From positions 62,001 to 126,000 of the forward strand of contig SAUG01000072.1 in NCBI GenBank assembly GCA_011316305.1: a DNA stretch of 64,000 bases, read 5' to 3'. Source of the DNA: Rusavskia elegans (Eukaryota; Ascomycota; Lecanoromycetes; Teloschistales; Teloschistaceae). Within the stretch, counting starts at the first letter, position 1. Every line of letters begins with the position of its first letter. Of this stretch, positions 44,307-56,200 are shown in pieces. A program made the translations under genes and the position numbers. Under the pieces are notes generated by a model. It made no database searches. It was not told where the DNA came from and saw only the letters and a list, made by a program, of their open reading frames with translations.

Positions 44307-45252
44307 GTTGTGAGTAACGCCAATCAGTTTGTGGAAGGGAGAGGATGCGAAGGGGGCGGAAAGAGCCGGGGTCAAAGATGACTGGGCCAAGCTGGAGAAG
44401 GGAATAACTATCACAAGCAGATAAGAATTCAAGTCTTTGTCAAGGTTCCTAATATGCAAGCCAGAAGAATTCAATCCAGATGGTAGTGGATGGAAGCGCC
44501 AGAAGCAAACATGCCAATCCGTGTCTTCGGTCTAATGGATCCCAATACCTTATTACTCTGCTACCTGTAGAGACTTGTCAAGGACTTTGGACCTCGGCGG
44601 GGCAAGAAGGCTGCAGATAAGATTGGCAATCATGTGGAGAAAACGTGGAGGTGGCTCTGTGCAAGGGTAATCTAATGATGCACGCCTCATCGATTTATCC
44701 AGACAGTGCTCTCAGAACAGTAGACCAGGAAGGGATACCTGGATGTGTCAGACACTGGATCAAAGTTGGAAGCATCACTCATCGTCCAGTAGTCTGTGAG
44801 TTGGTAATGAAAGGAGATCCTGGTACGAGAGCTCCAGATTCATAGGGGGCATTGGTTGCTAACATTAAATAACCCCACTTGAGCTGCCTCAGAAGCAACA
44901 CGTAGGCCAAGAAGCCGTTGGGCGATTCAATGCAGGCTTTTACAAGGGACTGGCTATTATAAATATTGTGCGACTGACAACGGTACATTATTGATTAGTC
45001 GAGATATCTCCCGCACCCCAGTATCTTACCAAAGAGCCTCGTTACCCTGTACCAGCATTCGAAACACGAGCATGACCAACCCTGTACGCGGCAGCGGCTG
45101 GTGGCGGAATCATGACGTCCAAAACCCGTGACCATCGAATGTTTCCAGCCTGTCAAGCGACCACGCGTTCCTGCTGACAGAGTGCATCGAACGTCTCCGC
45201 CTCTCACGGATATGATTCTTCACCGCACTCGTCGCCAGAAATCCTGCTAGCC
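44307..45252. other. Divergent intergenic region, nothing recognised
   Basis: 946 bp between the CYB2 and Rab starts. Short frames only, no repeat or RNA gene seen. Confidence 0.5.
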
Positions 45253-46182
45253 ATGGCTTCAAGCCTCGAAGCCAAAATATGCGTTCTCGGAGCACAAGGT
45301 AATTGCACCCGCCCCTCAGCCCCTGACGCCGAAGAAGTCAAACAAGTAACTCTGTCAGGGGTGGGAAAGACCTCTCTCGTCCAACGCTATGTCAAGGGCA
45401 CCTTCACCCCTTCGACGACAGCATCTACCGTGGGAGCAAGCTTCCTCACCAAGCGAGTATTGGATGTCGACAGTGGAACGCTCGTTCGCCTTCAGCTTTG
45501 GGACACGGCAGGCCAAGAACGCTTTCGCAGCATTTCCAAGCTTTACTATCGGGGTGCGTCCGCCGTTGTGCTGGTTTACAGTATCGTCGATGAGCAAAGT
45601 TTTCAAGAGATGGGTAGGTGGATGCAGGAGGTGAAAGAAAATACCGAGGATGGCATTGTGATACACGTCGTTGGCACCAAGAGCGATGTCGTTGCTCAGC
45701 ACCCAGGTCGAAGAATGGTGACGTTTGAAAGATGCATAGAATATGTGGCGGAAAATCTGTTCTCCAACCGAGTGTCGACCTCACCTCCTGCGGCCAGTGG
45801 CATCAACGCAGTGGACAGCAAGCGAAGCAGTGGGTTCTGGGGCCAAGACTATGGTTGGGACTGCTGCCACGAGATCAGTGCGAGGGACGGAGAGGGCATC
45901 GATGAGGTCTTTCGGGTCATCACTCGAAAACTCGTGGAAGCAAAGGTCAAACGGGCGGAGCAAGAGCAACCCCGGGAAGCCTGTACGACCCCAGCCAACG
46001 ACAGATGGCAGGCCGGCTACTTCGACAGGCCTGGCTCGGACGGCCGTGGGAGCTTCAGAGTAGGGGCTGGAGATAAGCGTCGAAGCTGGCTAGGGTTCCC
46101 GACAACTCCTAACATCACAGGTGAAGAAAGGAATCCCCAGACTCGCGACCGGACCCCCGTCAGGCAAGGGAAGTGCTGTTGA
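45253..46182 (+). CDS. Atypical Rab-family small GTPase (Rab5/22-like)
   Basis: Exons 45253..45298 and 45359..46182 give 289 aa. The 60-bp intron (GTAATT, branch CTGAC, GTCAG) rebuilds the P-loop GAQGVGKTSL. Switch I reads TASTVGASFLTK (Rab5/21/22-like), switch II WDTAGQERFRS, and the tail ends GKCC for double prenylation. Three oddities: the G4 motif is TKSD rather than NKxD; about 35 residues, Ser/Ala-rich, are inserted before the G5-like motif (EISAR); and the C-terminal tail is long (about 70 residues). The intron length is a multiple of three with no stop, so an unspliced mRNA would still be translated, but with a broken P-loop. Rab identity is clear; the exact subfamily and endosomal role are inferences. 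Confidence 0.85.
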   Translation: MASSLEAKICVLGAQGNCTRPSAPDAEEVKQVTLSGVGKTSLVQRYVKGTFTPSTTASTVGASFLTKRVLDVDSGTLVRLQLWDTAGQERFRSISKLYYRGASAVVLVYSIVDEQSFQEMGRWMQEVKENTEDGIVIHVVGTKSDVVAQHPGRRMVTFERCIEYVAENLFSNRVSTSPPAASGINAVDSKRSSGFWGQDYGWDCCHEISARDGEGIDEVFRVITRKLVEAKVKRAEQEQPREACTTPANDRWQAGYFDRPGSDGRGSFRVGAGDKRRSWLGFPTTPNITGEERNPQTRDRTPVRQGKCC

Positions 46183-46871
46183 TGTCCGATCGACTTGCTT
46201 TGATGGACTCCTTGATCTCATCCTGCACCATCAGAGGCATGATTTCATGTCGGGGCGACTAGTCATCATCGTTAATTAGATTTATCCCAGCACTGGGAAA
46301 CCGGTGGAATCAGCCCAGGCCAAATCGTCGATCGAAAAGCCCATCGCATAGCCGGGCACTCCCAATCAGCCTGTTGCATCAGACTGAATGCTGCAGCCTC
46401 ATCGCTTGCCAGCAAATCTCGATATGTACTTGACGAGTACGAGATTTCACAATGATCGACAAGCGATAAGGGGGAGTTCTTCTCCAAAAGTTGATGCATT
46501 GGTGCAGGGGATGACGATACGAACGGTGTATAATGTATGTACTCAATACTGAAGCTCGAAAAGCCTAGCAGGACGACTGCCTGGGCTGTGTTAACCTCAA
46601 AGCCAGTCAACGGCATGAGGCTGTGGAATAGAACGAGGATCAGTAAAAATGCGACTGTTCTACCATCGCTCGTCCGAACAATAACGCTTCTTCAAATCGA
46701 CCTACCGATCGTTTGTGTTCCTGGATGTTTCGTTAGACCTGCTTGGCGATTGCTCCCTCGGAGGGCCCCCAGATCGGCCCCAATCCTTTCCCAGATCTCC
46801 CCCACTTCTCCACGTCTCCGAGCCGGAAAAAGCGGGTCGCCCAACGTTCCTGCATCCTCCAACTGGCCTTC
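46183..46871. other. Intergenic, one doubtful minus-strand candidate
   Basis: About 690 bp. A 114-codon minus frame (46272-46616) has no recognisable motif. A spliced minus-strand candidate overlapping the next gene is discussed under rejected items. Confidence 0.4.
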
Positions 46872-48697
46872 ATGTCAACCCCCGAGCTCGTCCCCGTTGC
46901 GGCCGGCGTAGCGGCAGTCATTAGTGCTTACAGCGACGGTGCGGACCTGGTAGCCAAGATCAGGGGAAAGAGAAGAGCCAGAACATCGTCCCAGAATGGC
47001 AGTCTGCAAGAACTCACTAGCCAGGAGCTCCAAGCCTCTCTCAACCGTGGGGCCGAAGTTGTTCAATGCCAATTCAGTCGCGATGCAAGTCGGTTTGGAG
47101 AGCAGTACAGAATTGGAGATCGTCAGTCTCAATCTCTCCTAGAGCTGAGGCGTCCGTCACTAAATCAGGGGTAGGAATTGCATGCGAAGCCCTCAAGGAC
47201 GTCATCATCCAGCTTCAGAGCCAGATGATCGTCGACCTAAAAATCCAGTCCTACCAAGAAACCATTAGTGACTTCTCCGCTCTCCAAGATGTCTCGGATT
47301 CATCCCAAGATCGAGTCGTCTTGGTCCTGCTTCAGCTACAGCAGAGGGTTATTATGGCAGGTCCAATTGAGCACATGGATTCTCTGCCCTCATTTTGGGA
47401 TCCAAATGCTTCTTCTGCTAAACACGAACACCACGCGACCACTCACAATGTCAATGGACCCACTGCCACCGCCTTGATGCAATCCAATGCGGATTCTCGA
47501 GAGACGCCGGCTCTGCTTCGTAGCAACAATATAAGGACCTCGTCGGAAAATCCCACCACTGATGTTTCCAGACAGCAACCAGGCAGTCAGGCGTGCAATG
47601 TCATGCCTCCTCGGTATCAGGGCCCTTCTGTTGAGACCTCCTTACCACCGTCAACACACAGGGCTCCATCGCCGCCCACGCGTGGTACTGGCTTCAGCAG
47701 TGGTCCTACGGGAAAGACAAACCCTAAACCCAGGACAAGTATATTTGGAAACCTCGGAAGAAACCGCAAAGATCCTGGCGATACCACAAAAAGCCCTAAT
47801 AGTTCAGCACTACCTCAACCTCCAAACCCAATACAAAGAAACTTAGACGCAGGCGGCGTCAGTACACAGCGACCATCAAACCCCAGGGCCAGTACTGCAG
47901 CGTCAATTTCAACTCAGGACGCTTCGGAACGTCGTTCACAAACAGACTCAAGCAGTACTGGAGACAGCATGTCGATTCTTGGAGAACATCAGTCCGAATA
48001 CAGCCCCTTGGCCACTTCGGACGACCATACCATGTCTCACGCGCATCAAGATGCCAATTCATTCGTCAGCTCCATTACATCCCGCACCTCTCAAGACACA
48101 CAATCCAAGAGAAGAAGCTATAAGCAACCTGTCGCTCCTAGTACCATCACCATCATCACGGCGAATCAGGACTCCCCCAGCGCTACAGATCTACTTCCGT
48201 CCGAAGCGAACAAGTTTTCGGGGTTCTGCAAAGGGGCTTGCAGACTGCAAATCGGTGAATACAAGAAGGCATTGCAAGAGCGTCAACGACCGGGTAGCAT
48301 GTACAGCGCCGTTCGCTTTTGGCAATGTAAATCTTGCAAATTCGAAGGCCGGTTGATCCAGCTGGACAAAAAGACCAAGGATTTCGATCAACAGATCATG
48401 TTAGCCGATGGCATCCAATTCCGCTGGGTGTTCCTTTTCAAGAGCCATGTTGAGTGTAAAGATACGAATCCGAATCCCCTGAGGTCGACTTTTGGGTGTA
48501 TGTTTTGTTGCGCTGAAGGTAGGGGCACGCCAGTTTTCAGGGGTGCTGAGGCTTTGATGGATCATATGCAGGAGCACCGGATTCGACCTCCGCTGGGTGA
48601 GGTTCTGTATAGGATGAATGCTCTTGTTGGGGAGAAGGCACCGCCTGGGGCGGATTTTGATATTAATTTGGATGCTAAGGAGGGTTTGACCATATAA
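46872..48697 (+). CDS. Fungal hypothetical protein with C-terminal Cys-rich zinc-finger-like region
   Basis: Exons 46872..47121 and 47169..48697 give 592 aa. The 47-bp intron (GTCAGT...ATCAG) joins RIGD to RVGIACEALK in phase. The N-terminus MSTPELVPVAAGVAAVISAY is a hydrophobic helix followed by an amphipathic helical region (to about 120). It resembles N-terminal helical domains of fungal STAND-associated proteins, but only loosely. The centre is disordered and Ser/Pro/Thr-rich. The C-terminus (about 400-560) has clustered Cys and His: GFCKGAC, FWQCKSCKFEGR and FGCMFCCAEGRG followed by LMDHMQEHR, plausibly two zinc sites including a C2H2-like one. An upstream ATG at 46743 would add 43 residues. 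No function is assigned. Confidence 0.75.
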
Positions 48698-49143
48698 CCT
48701 ATGCCCTGATCACTCGATACACAACTCGCAATCCATGGTTCAGAGACTGTATTTGCTTTTTCAGAAAGATGTGTGGATGGGGCGACCATCAATGAGCAAC
48801 AATCCGCGTACCTTTTTCTTGACTCCGTCTAGCGGATCGACTGGCGCGCAATCTATATCAAATCCTACAGTACCGCTTAATTATGGAGGTATGTGCTAGG
48901 CGGGTCTAATTCGATTGCGGTATGAATTGGTAATAAGTAACCTCATAGCGTTGGGAAACACCATTCATGACTTGCCTAGTAGTTGATGGACCTGGGTTTC
49001 CTTCACCACGTACAAAGGCTGAATTTGTTTCATGATTTCATCGATTTGAATACCCAGAATGCGGACACCTTTATGCCGTAGTTGACCCCCGATGCATTGG
49101 CCCAAGCCCCAGACTGAATGAACACTGACAAGCCGCGCACGAC
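48698..49143. other. Intergenic between convergent genes
   Basis: 3' flanks of the Cys-rich protein gene and YKT6; nothing recognised. Confidence 0.5.
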
Positions 49144-49997
49144 TCACATGATCACACAACACGAATTCTGTTGCTTGGCCTGTCATTACAATCAGCATGT
49201 GTTCACAACCAACACCAACAGCAACGGCCCAAGCCAGACCGAGAACGCACCTGCTTATAAAACATCTTGCTCTGCGCACTCAAGCCGTCACTCTTCTCCA
49301 CCAAACTATCAATCTTCTCCCCCCTCTCCAACACACTCTCAATAGTCTTATGCAGCACAATCTTCGTCTCATCCAACTCCTTCTGGATCTTCATAATGCT
49401 ATCCGCCTGCTGCGGATCCTGATACTTGACGATATATTCCTTCAAGGGCGGGAAATCGAGCGTCGGGGTTCCGTTCGCGAACGCGGTTCGGGGGTACCGC
49501 GAGAGGAATTCGTCGACGACTTTGGAGAGGAGTTGATGCGCTACTAGGGCTGGGTAGTCGGGGTCGCTGATGATGATGCCGGCGACGCCTTCGGTGCGGC
49601 CGTAGGCGTGGAAGGTGTAGGCTTTTTGTTGTTTGTTGGGTAAGTAGATGGACGGCTGGGTTTTAATGAGGGGGTGGGGGGAGATAAGGGTTTACATTTT
49701 TCTTCGACGTCTTGTCTTTGGCCGGGCTTTGTTCGTTCGGCGACGGTTTTGGAGAAGAGTGACATGAATTGGCCATAGCTGATGGGGACGGAGGGGTTAG
49801 ATGCTGAGGAGGCTGGGTTGAGGATGGGAGGGCGGACTTGTCTCGTGTGAATCTGGAGTAGCTGCTAAGGTCTTTCTCGACGCATAGTTCGTGGGCGGGC
49901 TTCGTTTCGTTCTTGATGATCTGGTGGGTGTGTTAGTGGTGGTGTATGGAGGTTGTGCGCGGCTTGGTAGCCTTACTCCTATGTAGTAGAGCTTCAT
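49144..49997 (-). CDS. YKT6: YKT6, prenylated R-SNARE
   Basis: Five exons on the complement, 49977..49997 (21 nt), 49838..49920, 49696..49778, 49251..49621 and 49144..49179, give 197 aa, the normal Ykt6 size. All introns (56, 59, 74 and 71 bp) are in phase. The N-terminal longin domain begins MKLYYIGIIKNETKPAHEL and includes GQFMSLFSKTVAERT and YTFHAYGRTEG. The R-SNARE coil contains DETKIVLHKTIESVLERGEK with the zero-layer Arg. The last 36-nt exon encodes AKQQNSCCVIM, supplying the palmitoylated Cys and the CAAX farnesylation box. Ykt6 serves ER-Golgi, vacuole and autophagosome fusion. It is divergent from SLH1, with 265 bp between start codons. Confidence 0.94.
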
Positions 49998-50262
49998 GAC
50001 TGTTTTAGAGATATAGGATCATGACCTGGTCGTAATAGGTACCAGTGGTGTTCTTCTAGGTTGATTATAAAACCTTACGCCCGCAGACCGGCTTTATCTC
50101 CGGCGCCACTCGTCATGTCGACATCAATCATATTGATATCGAGACCACAGTTTCCACTCTTTGTGGACTACTGTGGTTTCCCTTGTCCTACAATAGCGAC
50201 TTTAGCTCAAGAAGGATCTTCATTGCGTTACTTTGGCCTCGAACTTCACCCGGCACTTCGAA

Positions 50263-53200
50263 ATGTCCCCTTCGACATTTTCCACCGAGTCGCAATGGCT
50301 GGCGCAGGTCGCTGCCATGCGAGAAGCCATTGCAGGACTGAAGCTTGACCAAACCAACGGATCCATGCAGCCGTATGGTCACGATATAGTCGTTGACGAA
50401 GAGGGAACTTCCGAGTCTAGCGGCAGAGACGATATCTGGGATGTCTCTAGCGAGGACGATGAAGACCAATACAGCTCCGACCTTGCCGATGGCGTTGAAG
50501 AGTCTACGTTTGACGGTGATGCTGGTAACAACGGATCATCTGAATGGTTCAAGAATATGTGCTTGGGTCTGGCCCAGCGCAATGTCGGTCTCAGTGATGC
50601 AGAGCTGCAAGAGCAAATCACCATGCTTTTGTCATCCGATATGCGAGATGAGGAGCTTCAGATGACCCTTGCAGATGTTGTTGGCTACGACGATCTGGAT
50701 TTTGTGGTAGACTTGATCGCCCGTCGGCAAGATATCGCCAAGTTCGAAAGTCAAGCATCTCGGCAGACGAATGGCATCTTGGATGGTCTTCAGTCAAAGG
50801 AGGAGAGAGAGCTTGTCCTACGTCAACGAGATTTCGAGCACAAGAGCACCGCTCTACGCCCAGCAGAGAATAGAGAAGGCGCCCTATATCCCCATGTATA
50901 CAAGAAACATCAGACTGGTAATACTCTGACCGCCGGTGGACAAAAGTATGGCCTTCCTATGGGGAGCGTCAGACACGAGGCTGAGAAGTATGAGGAGTAC
51001 TCGATTCCCGCCGCTGAAGTTGGCACCCTGGGCGCTGGCAGGAAGCTCATTGAGATTGCCGAGATGGACGGGCTTTGCAAACGAACCTTCAAGGGTTACA
51101 AGGCTCTGAACCGCATGCAAAGTCTCGTGTACCCAGTGGCCTATAGGACCAGCGAGAACATGTTGATATGTGCACCGACAGGTGCTGGTAAGACGGATGT
51201 CGCTATGCTAGCCATACTGAATGCAATCAGTCACAACGTTGAACCAAATCCCATAGAAGAACCCGATGCGACTTCTTTCACAGTCAAGCTTGAAGATTTC
51301 AAGATTGTCTACGTTGCTCCCATGAAAGCGCTGGCGGCTGAAATCACCGAAAAGCTAGGCAAGCGACTTGCATGGCTGAACATCCAAGTCCGCGAGCTTA
51401 CTGGAGATATGCACCTGACGAAGAAAGAGATCGTACATACGCAGATTATCGTTACAACTCCAGAGAAGTGGGACGTCGTTACTCGGAAAAGCACTGGTGA
51501 CACTGAGCTTGTTCAGAAAGTCCGTCTTCTCATCATTGATGAAGTACACATGCTGCACGATGAGCGCGGAGCAGTACTGGAGTCTCTTGTTGCCCGTACT
51601 GAGCGCCAGGTTGAAAGTACACAATCCCTTATCCGCATCGTTGGTCTTTCTGCAACACTACCCAACTATATCGACGTTGCGGACTTTCTGAAGGTTAATA
51701 GGATGGCCGGTATGTTTTACTTCGACGCCTCTTTTCGACCTGTACCGCTTGAACAGCATTTCGTTGGGGTGAAGGGCAAGCCTGGAACGAGGCAATCCCG
51801 TGATAACATTGACCAAGTGGCATTTGAGAAGGTCAGGGACATGTTGGAGCAAGGCCATCAAGTAATGGTCTTTGTTCACTCGAGGAAAGACACCGTGCTT
51901 ACAGCCCGCACATTTCTAAGGATGGCCGCTGAGCAGGCTTGCGGTGAACTCTTTGACTGCCAGGATGTGGAAGGCTATTGTTCGGCAATGAAGGATCTAA
52001 AGCAGACCAAGGGTCGTGAGGTCAGAGAGCTAGCTCCTCAGGGCGTTGGCACACATCACGCTGGAATGCCACGAAGCGACAGAAACAAGATCGAACAACT
52101 GTTTGCTTCTGGTCACATAAAGGTTCTTTGCTGCACAGCAACTCTAGCATGGGGAGTAAACCTGCCTGCCGCAGCAGTGATAATCAAGGGTACCCAGCTT
52201 TACAGCGCACAGGAAGGCAAGTTTGTCGATCTCGGAATCCTGGACGTCTTGCAAATATTTGGACGAGCGGGACGACCTCAGTTCCAGGCCACAGGTATTG
52301 GATTCATCTGTACTACAAGTGACAAATTGAGCCATTACCTTTCTGCCGTTACTCAGCAGCAGCCGATTGAGTCGAGATTCTCGCGGAAGCTGATCGACAA
52401 TTTGAACGCCGAAGTTGCTTTAGGAACCGTAACCTCTGTCCCAGAAGCTGTGCAGTGGCTTGGTTATTCCTATCTCTTTGTCCGTATGCAAAGAAATCCT
52501 TATGCCTACGGAATCGATTGGGCGGAGATCCGTGACGATCCCTATTTGGTGCAAAGAAGACGAAAGCTTGTCATTGATTCAGCCCGAGTCTTGCAACAGA
52601 GCCAGATGATCATATTCAATGAGACTACAGAAGAACTCCGAGCGAAGGATGTTGGAAGAATCGCTAGCCAGTATTACGTCCTACAGACAAGCATCGAGAT
52701 CTTCAACTCCATGATGTCGCCGAGAGCCAATGAAGCCGACATTCTAAAGATGATCGCAATGAGCGGCGAATTTGATAACATACAGTCCCGTGATAACGAG
52801 TCTAAAGAGCTGTCAAAATTAAAAGAGGAGGCATCCCCTTGCGATGTTGCTGGAGGTATCGATACTGCCCACGCCAAAACCAACATTTTATTGCAGTCAT
52901 ACATCTCGAGGGCCCGCCTGGAGGACTTCGCCCTAGTGTCTGATTCCGCCTACGTTTCCCAGAATGCTGCTCGTATTTGTCGAGCTCTGTTCATGATTGC
53001 GCTGAATCGTCGGTGGGGTCACCAATGTTCAGTTTTGCTGTCGTTATGTATATCGATCGAGAAACAGCTATGGTCTTTCCAGCATCCCTTCCACCAATTC
53101 GACCTTCCACAACCCATTCTGAAGAACCTGGATGAGAAGACCTCTTTATCGTCGATCGAAAATCTCAGGGATTTAGAGCCGGCCGAGATTGGCCAGCTTG

Positions 53201-56200
53201 TCCACAATCGAGGAATGGGCAACAAAATCTCCAACATCCTCGATAACTTCCCTACACTGACGGTCGAGTGCGAGATTGCACCTCTGAACCGGGACGTTCT
53301 CCGCATCCATCTTTTCATCACTCCTGAATTCCGTTGGAATGATCGGCATCATGGCACGTCCGAGTCTTACTGGATTTGGGTGGAGAACTCGGAGACGTCA
53401 GAGATCTATCACCACGAATACTTCATATTGTCAAGGAAGAAGCTATATGATGATCACGAGCTTAATTTCACCATCCCGCTCTCGGACCCCTTGCCGACAC
53501 AGATATATGTGAGGGCGATGTCAGACCGCTGGCTTGGGGCTGAAACAGTGACGCCTGTGTCGTTTCAACATCTAATCAGGCCGGATACCGAGAGTGTATA
53601 CACTGATCTCCTGGATCTCCAACCGCTATCCGTGGCTGCTTTGAAAAATCCTTTGCTCGAAGAAATCTATGGACAACGCTTCCAATTTTTCAATCCTATG
53701 CAGACCCAAATCTTCCACACGCTCTACCATACCTCGGCCAACGTGCTGCTGGGATCTCCAACCGGAAGTGGGAAAACCGTTGCAGCCGAATTGGCTATGT
53801 GGTGGGCGTTTCGAGAAAAGCCTGGGTCCAAAGTTGTCTACATTGCTCCAATGAAAGCACTTGTCCGAGAGCGTGTACAGGATTGGCGCAAACGTCTTAC
53901 CAAGCAGATGGGCTTGAAGCTGGTGGAACTTACTGGTGATAATACACCGGATACTCGAACGATAAGAGATGCCGATATCATCATCACAACACCGGAAAAG
54001 TGGGACGGTATCAGTCGTAGTTGGCAAACTCGTGGCTATGTCCGTCAAGTCAGTCTTGTGGTGATCGACGAGATCCATCTCTTGGGCGGTGACCGAGGTC
54101 CCATCCTAGAGATCATTGTTTCAAGAATGAATTACATAGCTTCACAAACGAAAGGTTCCGTACGGCTAGTGGGTATGTCCACAGCGTGTGCTAATGCTAT
54201 GGATCTCGGAAACTGGCTCGGTGTCAAGGAAGGACTCTTCAATTTCCGTCACTCTGTCCGTCCTGTGCCATTGGAGATATTCATCGATGGCTTTCCGGAG
54301 CAGCGTGGGTTTTGTCCTCTGATGCAGTCCATGAATCGTCCAACGTTCCTCGCCATCAAGACGCATTCGCCAGATAAGCCGGTCATTGTCTTTGTTGCTT
54401 CGCGTCGGCAGACTCGGCTTACAGCGAAGGACTTGGTAAACCTTTGTGGGATGGAAGATAATCCCCGAAGGTTCGTTAAGATGTCAGAGGACGATCTGCA
54501 ACTCAATCTCTCCAGAGTCAAGGACGAAGCGCTCCGAGAAGCATTGAGCTTTGGTATCGGGCTGCATCACGCTGGACTCGTTGAAGCTGATCGGCAGCTG
54601 GCGGAGGAATTGTTCGCGAACAACAAGATCCAGGTTCTCATCGCTACCAGCACGCTGGCCTGGGGCGTGAATCTGCCTGCTCATCTTGTTGTTGTTAAGG
54701 GGACCCAATTCTTTGACGCGAAGATCGAGGGCTACAAGGACATGGATCTAACCGATGTTCTGCAGATGCTTGGGAGAGCAGGACGGCCTCAGTTTGACTC
54801 CTCCGGTATTGCACGTATCTTCACCCAGGATGCGAAAAAAGATTTCTATAAGCACTTCCTACATACCGGCTTTCCCGTTGAATCTTCTCTACATAACGTA
54901 CTGGACAATCATTTAGGAGCCGAGGTGTCAGCAGGGACTATCGCTACCAAGCAAGATGCACTGGATTATCTCACTTGGACATTTTTCTTCCGCCGGCTGC
55001 ACAAGAATCCTTCTTACTATGGTCTCGAGATCTCAGCGGAGGAGCATAACACCATAGCCGCGCAGCAACTAGCGAACGACTACATGGTTGAAATCGTCGA
55101 CAAGTCTCTGGAAGAGCTCGCCGAATCCGAATGCATAGCGCTACACCCCAACGGTGACGTGGATTCTACGCCTCTCGGAAAGATCATGAGTTACTACTAC
55201 CTCTCACACAAAACCATCCGCCACCTAATCAGACACGCCAAGCGGGACGCCAGATTCGAAGACGTCCTATCCTGGATGTGCGGAGCCACAGAATTCGACG
55301 AGCTCCCCGTCCGCCATAACGAAGACCTCATCAACGCAGAACTATCCACCAACCTCCCCATCCAAGCCGACGCACTCGGCCTCCCAATGTGGGATCCTCA
55401 CGTGAAAGCGTTCCTCCTCCTTCAAGCCCATTTCTCCCGCGTCGACCTCCCAATATCCGACTACGTCGGCGACTTGAATTCAGTGCTAGATCAAAGCATC
55501 CGTATCATCCAAGCCTCCATCGACGTCCTTACCGAACTTGGTTTTCTCTCAAGCTGCACAATGATGATGACGCTGCTCCAATGCGTCAAATCCGCTCGAT
55601 GGCCAGACGACGGACCCCTGGCTATCCTGCCAGGTGTGGATCTGGAGAAAGAACGTCAACGTCATGAAGCGGGCAATAAAAATCAACCACGTTCCCTAAC
55701 AGAAATCCATACCCTCTCCAAACCCATCCTTCATACTATCTTCAACAACATAGGCATCTCCCCGGACATGTACCCTCAAGCCCACAAAACCATCGCCATC
55801 CTCCCCTCCCTCAAACCAGACATCACGAACATCAGCGCCCTCGGTCTCACCGTCGCCATCTCAAGGATAAACCCCGTCATCCAGCCCGATTACCATATCT
55901 ACGCGCCCAAATTCCCAAAAGCGCAAACGGAGGGGTTCTTCGTTCTCGTCACTGATCCTACGAACGGCGAGATTCTGGCGTTGAAGCGTGTTAGTTGGCC
56001 AATAGCTGCTGCTGGGGAACAGGATCGTCTTCGTAATCATCATCCTCCGCGACCGCAGACGGTAATGGCGAAGGCGGTGTTCAACATGAAGCCTGAGGCT
56101 CGGGAACGGAAAGTGGAGGTTTTGGTCGTAAGTGATGCGTATGTTGGGATGGTGTGGAGGGTTAGTGGCGTTGAGGTGCCGGCGGCGCCGATAGGGGATG

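Noticed and set aside
46272..46616. 114-codon minus-strand frame
   Set aside because: Real ATG but no motif, and it lies directly behind the doubtful acceptor discussed above.
46618..46921. Minus-strand spliced candidate joining MQERWATRFFRLGD...AIAKQ to PHAVDWL through an intron ending CCACAG
   Set aside because: Tempting phase-0 junction, but it overlaps the start of the plus-strand 592-aa gene, is very short, and I recognise no family; needs transcript support.
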